Shown: positions 13,437 through 16,250 of the stretch, in pieces
How positions within the stretch are numbered: the stretch's first letter is position 1
Layout: each line of letters starts with the position of its first letter
Assembly (NCBI GenBank): GCA_023489205.1
Contig: JAMDDF010000117.1
Location: 1-16,250, forward strand
DNA length: 16,250 bases
Direction: 5' to 3'
Origin: Actinomycetota bacterium
GTDB taxonomy: Bacteria; Actinomycetota; Acidimicrobiia; Acidimicrobiales; Palsa-688
Translations under genes and position numbers: made by a program
Notes under the pieces: model-generated
Told to the model about the DNA's origin: nothing
The model's database searches: none
The model's input: the letters and a program-made list of their open reading frames with translations, nothing else

Positions 13437-14537
13437 ATGGCCGCTTCAGCGCAAAATTACATAGCCGTCATCAAGGTGGTGGGCATCGGCGGCGGCGGCG
13501 TCAACGCGGTCAACCGGATGATCGATGCCGGCCTCAAGGGTGTGGAGTTCATCGCCGTCAACACCGACGCACAAGCTCTTCTCATGAGCGACGCCGATGT
13601 GAAGCTCGATATAGGCCGACAGCTGACGCGCGGCCTGGGCGCCGGCAGCGACCCCGAGGTCGGTCGGTTGGCGGCGGAGGAGCACAGAGAAGAGATCGAA
13701 GAGGTCTTGAAGGGCGCAGATATGGTGTTCATCACGGCGGGCAAGGGCGGTGGGACGGGGACCGGAGGAGCACCGGTAGTCGCAGAGCTCGCCAAAGAGG
13801 CCGGGGCGCTCACGATCGGGGTCGTGACACGGCCGTTCTCTTTCGAAGGACGCCGCCGGTCCCTCCAGGCAGAACAGGGCATCCAACGCCTAAAGGAGAA
13901 AGTGGACACGCTCATCGTGATCCCCAACGACAGGCTCCTAGCGGTCGCCAACAACAAGACCACCATGGTCGGGGCCTTCAAGATGGCTGACGAGGTGCTG
14001 CTGCACGGGGTCCAGGGCATTACGGACCTGATAACCACGCCGGGGCTAATAAACACTGACTTCGCCGACGTGAAGGCGGTCATGACCAACGCTGGTACCG
14101 CGATCATGGGTATCGGGACGGCTTCAGGCGATGGCCGGGCGCCGGCAGCGGCGAACATGGCGGTGACCTCCCCACTGCTCGAAGCTTCGATCGAGGGCGC
14201 GCGAGGTATCTTGCTCAACATCGCCGGCGGCCCGGACCTCGGCCTTTTCGAGGTCAACGAGGCGGCGGAGATCATCCACGCAGCGGCCCACCCGGACGCG
14301 AACATCATTTTTGGCCAGGTGATCGACGAAGGGATGGGGGACGAAGTGCGGGTGACGGTGATAGCGGCCGGTTTCGACCGCTGGGACGGTACCCCTGAGA
14401 AGCCAAACGAGGAACCTGAGCACCAAGAGCCGGCGCATCGTTCTATCGGTTTGGCGGACGCGGAGGCGGACATGGTACATGGCGGGCTAGGCCTAGGAGA
14501 CGAGGACGACTTCGACGTCCCTCCGTTCCTCAGGTAA
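13437..14537 (+). CDS. ftsZ: Cell division protein FtsZ
   Basis: The product is 366 aa. FtsZ is the tubulin-like GTPase forming the cytokinetic ring on the inner face of the membrane. The GTP-binding fold starts with [16 protein letters not shown]; the tubulin signature GGGTGTG lies at 104-110, preceded by K103 ([13 protein letters not shown]). [18 protein letters not shown], the synergy-loop region [11 protein letters not shown] and [11 protein letters not shown] follow. After an acidic linker (about 315-355) the protein ends in [10 protein letters not shown], the conserved C-terminal peptide that binds SepF and other partners. AGGAAGG precedes the ATG. The gene has its own leader and promoter region. 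It is the best-conserved gene in the window, with no irregularities. Its TAA overlaps an ATG opening a 13-codon frame. Confidence 0.99.
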   Translation: MAASAQNYIAVIKVVGIGGGGVNAVNRMIDAGLKGVEFIAVNTDAQALLMSDADVKLDIGRQLTRGLGAGSDPEVGRLAAEEHREEIEEVLKGADMVFITAGKGGGTGTGGAPVVAELAKEAGALTIGVVTRPFSFEGRRRSLQAEQGIQRLKEKVDTLIVIPNDRLLAVANNKTTMVGAFKMADEVLLHGVQGITDLITTPGLINTDFADVKAVMTNAGTAIMGIGTASGDGRAPAAANMAVTSPLLEASIEGARGILLNIAGGPDLGLFEVNEAAEIIHAAAHPDANIIFGQVIDEGMGDEVRVTVIAAGFDRWDGTPEKPNEEPEHQEPAHRSIGLADAEADMVHGGLGLGDEDDFDVPPFLR

Positions 14538-14577
14538 TGCCCAGGCGGCTCCAGGCACTGCTGACCGCTCTGGGCTA

Positions 14578-15252
14578 GTGGACCCGTTTACCTGGTCGGC
14601 AGTTTTGCCAGGTGGGGTCCTGGTGCGCTCGTTCAGCCGCCTAGCGGGCGATTTTTCTGACGGTGAAGGGCTCATCAGGGCGCACCCCCAGCTTGTACAG
14701 GTGCCTTGTACTTGGCTTAGGCAGGTGCACGGGGCGCGAGTGGCCCTCGTGGAGGAGCCTGGGGGGTGCCAGGGAGCTGAAGCCGACGCTGCTGTGACGG
14801 CATGCCGTGGGGCAGCGTTGGCAGTGATGAGCGCGGATTGCGCTCCCGTGGCACTGTCCTCCCCCGAAGGAGTAGTAGGCATCGTCCATGCCGGGTGGAG
14901 AGGCTTGCTGGGCGGGGTGGTGGAGGCAGCGGTGGGGGCTATCTGGGACCTCGGGGCGCGGGAGGTGTTTGCTGCGCTTGGACCGTGCATATGGCCGCAC
15001 GCTTATGAATTCTCCCCCGGGGACCTCGAGGTGCTAGCGCAGCGCCTCTCTCCAGGCGTTCGCGCTACCACTTCGAGCGGGCACCCTGCGCTGGACTTGC
15101 CGGCGGCAGTTGGCGCGGCCCTTGAGCGCTCCGGGGCGTCGTTGGTGGCTGTGTCGCAGACCTGTACCCATTGCTCGCCCGTGCATTGGTCGTGGCGGGC
15201 GCGCTCGGACCGAGGGCGCCAAGCAACGGTGGTGTGGACTCCTCCTTGGTAG
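14578..15252 (+). CDS. pgeF: PgeF/YlmD family protein (peptidoglycan editing factor; multicopper-oxidase-like fold, formerly DUF152)
   Basis: The product is 224 aa from the GTG at 14578. This family (YfiH, YlmD, LACC1) has zinc-dependent purine nucleoside or laccase-like activity; in E. coli YfiH/PgeF is reported to prevent mis-incorporation of L-Ser into the stem peptide. The three metal ligands are present in order: H51 in RQVHGARV, C88 in MSADCAPV and H104 in VHAGWRGLLGG. The C-terminal QTCTHC and GRQATVVW also fit. The start is uncertain: the GTG has no clear Shine-Dalgarno and is joined to the ftsZ stop by a 13-codon frame (TAATG at 14535, TAGTG at 14576). The position between ftsZ and yggS is standard for actinobacteria. 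The 3' end overlaps yggS by 19 bases. Confidence 0.9.
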   Translation: MDPFTWSAVLPGGVLVRSFSRLAGDFSDGEGLIRAHPQLVQVPCTWLRQVHGARVALVEEPGGCQGAEADAAVTACRGAALAVMSADCAPVALSSPEGVVGIVHAGWRGLLGGVVEAAVGAIWDLGAREVFAALGPCIWPHAYEFSPGDLEVLAQRLSPGVRATTSSGHPALDLPAAVGAALERSGASLVAVSQTCTHCSPVHWSWRARSDRGRQATVVWTPPW

Positions 15253-15905
15253 CTGCCCGCCTGGCAGCCGTGCGCGAACGCATAGAGCTCGCTCGTGGCG
15301 CGCCAGGTGCCGTCACCGTGGTGGCCGTCACCAAGGGTTTCGGCCCCGAGGCCATCGGGGCCGCTGTCGCTGCAGGTCTGTTGGACATCGGTGAGAACTA
15401 TGGCCAGGAGATGTTGGCCAAGGTGGGTGCTGTGCCGTCAGGGGTGCGCTGGCACTTCTTGGGCGAGCTGCAACGCAATAAGTTGGCGCGGCTCGCGCCG
15501 CACGTACACCTCTGGCATGGTCTGGACCGCGAGGCAGAGGCGCTGGCGCTGGCGCGCATCAAGCCTGGAGCAGCGGTGCTGGTAGAGGTGCGTGCTAGCC
15601 CTGGGCCGGGCGCTAGCGAGCAGGTCAGGCCGGGTGCCAAGGCGGAGGAGGTCCCAGCGTTGGTGTCGGTCGCGCGCGCGGCGGGCCTCTCGGTAAGGGG
15701 CCTGATGACCCTTGGCCCGAGGGGTGCACCAGCGCCAGAGGTCGCTCGCCATTTCGCCTTGGTTGCACGCCTCGCCGTGGACCTCGGTCTAAGCGAATTG
15801 TCTATGGGGATGAGCGCCGATTTCGAACTTGCCGTGGGCGAGGGTGCCACCATCGTGCGTCTCGGGCAGGCCCTGTTCGGCCCGCGGCCAGCCAGGGGCG
15901 GGTGA
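15234..15905 (+). CDS. YggS/PROSC family pyridoxal phosphate homeostasis protein
   Basis: The product is about 223 aa from the GTG at 15234; TTG 15246 is an alternative. The longer frame from 15171 lies deep in pgeF and is unlikely. YggS proteins bind pyridoxal 5'-phosphate on a TIM-barrel fold and buffer the PLP pool, with no known catalysis. Family landmarks: VVAVTKGFGPEAI with K34 as the expected PLP lysine, DIGENYGQEMLAKV, WHFLGELQRNKL, GLMTLGP, and the C-terminal MGMSADFELAVGEGATIVRLGQALFG. A Pro/Gly-rich stretch replaces part of the region before the conserved Lys-Gly segment. The gene lies between pgeF and sepF, as in mycobacteria and streptomycetes, and is commonly annotated there only by family. 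Confidence 0.93.
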   Translation: MDSSLVAARLAAVRERIELARGAPGAVTVVAVTKGFGPEAIGAAVAAGLLDIGENYGQEMLAKVGAVPSGVRWHFLGELQRNKLARLAPHVHLWHGLDREAEALALARIKPGAAVLVEVRASPGPGASEQVRPGAKAEEVPALVSVARAAGLSVRGLMTLGPRGAPAPEVARHFALVARLAVDLGLSELSMGMSADFELAVGEGATIVRLGQALFGPRPARGG

Positions 15906-15996
15906 GCCTGTAGTGGAGGACCAGGGCCTTGGGTACGAAATGGCCACTTCAACCGCGGCGCTAACAGTGGGGCTAGGCTGTTAACAAGGAGGATCT

Positions 15997-16250
15997 ATGC
16001 CGGGTACGGGCAAGAAGATGTTGATGTGGCTCGGCTTGGCCGATGCCGAGGAGTACGAGGACTACGAGCCTTACGAGGAGGCGCCTGCCCCTCCGGCGCC
16101 GCGACGGGCACCCGAAATGGCTGAGCCGGCACCTCAGGTGTCACCTGCGGTGCGGACTCTGCCTCGTGAAGACGGCGCGACCATCAACTTGAGGCCTATG
16201 CCCACGCCGCTGCGCCCGCTGAGCCCACAAGCCCAGGCCGTGCCGAGCCC
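15997..16250 (+). CDS. sepF: Cell division protein SepF, N-terminal part (3' end outside window)
   Basis: The ATG at 15997 has AAGGAGG (15986-15992) four bases upstream. The visible 84 residues begin MPGTGKKMLMWLGLADAEEY and continue into an acidic DYEPYEEAP stretch and a Pro/Ala-rich linker. This is the layout of actinobacterial SepF: a short amphipathic membrane-binding N-terminus, an acidic and disordered linker, then the folded FtsZ-binding domain, which lies beyond the window. SepF anchors FtsZ to the membrane where FtsA is absent, fitting this cluster. The 91-bp gap after yggS (15906-15996) may hold its promoter; I see no convincing -35/-10 pair. The call rests on N-terminal pattern and gene order, since the diagnostic domain is not visible. 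Confidence 0.88.
   Translation, partial: MPGTGKKMLMWLGLADAEEYEDYEPYEEAPAPPAPRRAPEMAEPAPQVSPAVRTLPREDGATINLRPMPTPLRPLSPQAQAVPS

Noticed and set aside
13457..14473. Long antisense frame opposite ftsZ (338 codons), and similar ones opposite rsmH and murG
   Set aside because: Such frames are expected opposite GC-rich genes with strong codon bias; compositions are Ser/Ala/Pro-rich with no recognisable motif or ribosome binding site.
15906..15996. A promoter before sepF
   Set aside because: TTGGGT and TAGGCT occur but not at workable spacing, so I could not support a promoter.

Overview
The window is a dcw (division and cell wall) cluster, all on the + strand, from a high-GC Gram-positive bacterium of the Actinomycetota type. 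Evidence for this: FtsZ is followed by pgeF, a yggS-type PLP gene and sepF; no ftsA is present; GTG starts are common; third codon positions are GC-rich; and MurE carries the DNPR motif of meso-diaminopimelate ligases. A deep-branching class such as Acidimicrobiia is my guess, not something the sequence proves.

Layout. 1-1088: C-terminal part of an HrpA-type RNA helicase, entering from the left. 1089-1226: the promoter and leader of the cluster, with a roughly 10-bp-spaced GGG array resembling MraZ boxes. 1227-5612: mraZ, rsmH, an ftsL-like gene and ftsI, joined by 1-4 base stop/start overlaps. 5627-8271: murE and mraY. 8354-10983: ftsW and murG, joined by five 15-bp repeats that hold the ftsW stop and a ladder of murG start codons. 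10976-13259: murC and ftsQ. 13260-13436: ftsZ promoter region. 13437-15905: ftsZ, pgeF, yggS. 15997-end: the start of sepF. No gene-free stretch exceeds 300 bases.

How the genes work together. MurC and MurE add the first and third amino acids of the UDP-MurNAc peptide, MraY and MurG make lipid I and lipid II, and FtsW with FtsI polymerises and crosslinks septal peptidoglycan. FtsQ and FtsL connect these to the FtsZ ring, with SepF as the likely membrane anchor in place of FtsA. MraZ is probably the local repressor and RsmH methylates 16S rRNA.

What is unusual. murF, murD and murB are absent from places where actinobacterial clusters often hold them. murG and ftsQ both lose their reading frame beside runs of G, while the rest of each protein remains readable in another frame; this means sequence error, recoding or real lesions. 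The N-terminal part of rsmH shows two competing frames. The ftsW-murG junction repeat is the most distinctive structure. I found no mobile element, CRISPR array, RNA gene or wholly unknown system; most genes here are recognisable housekeeping genes.
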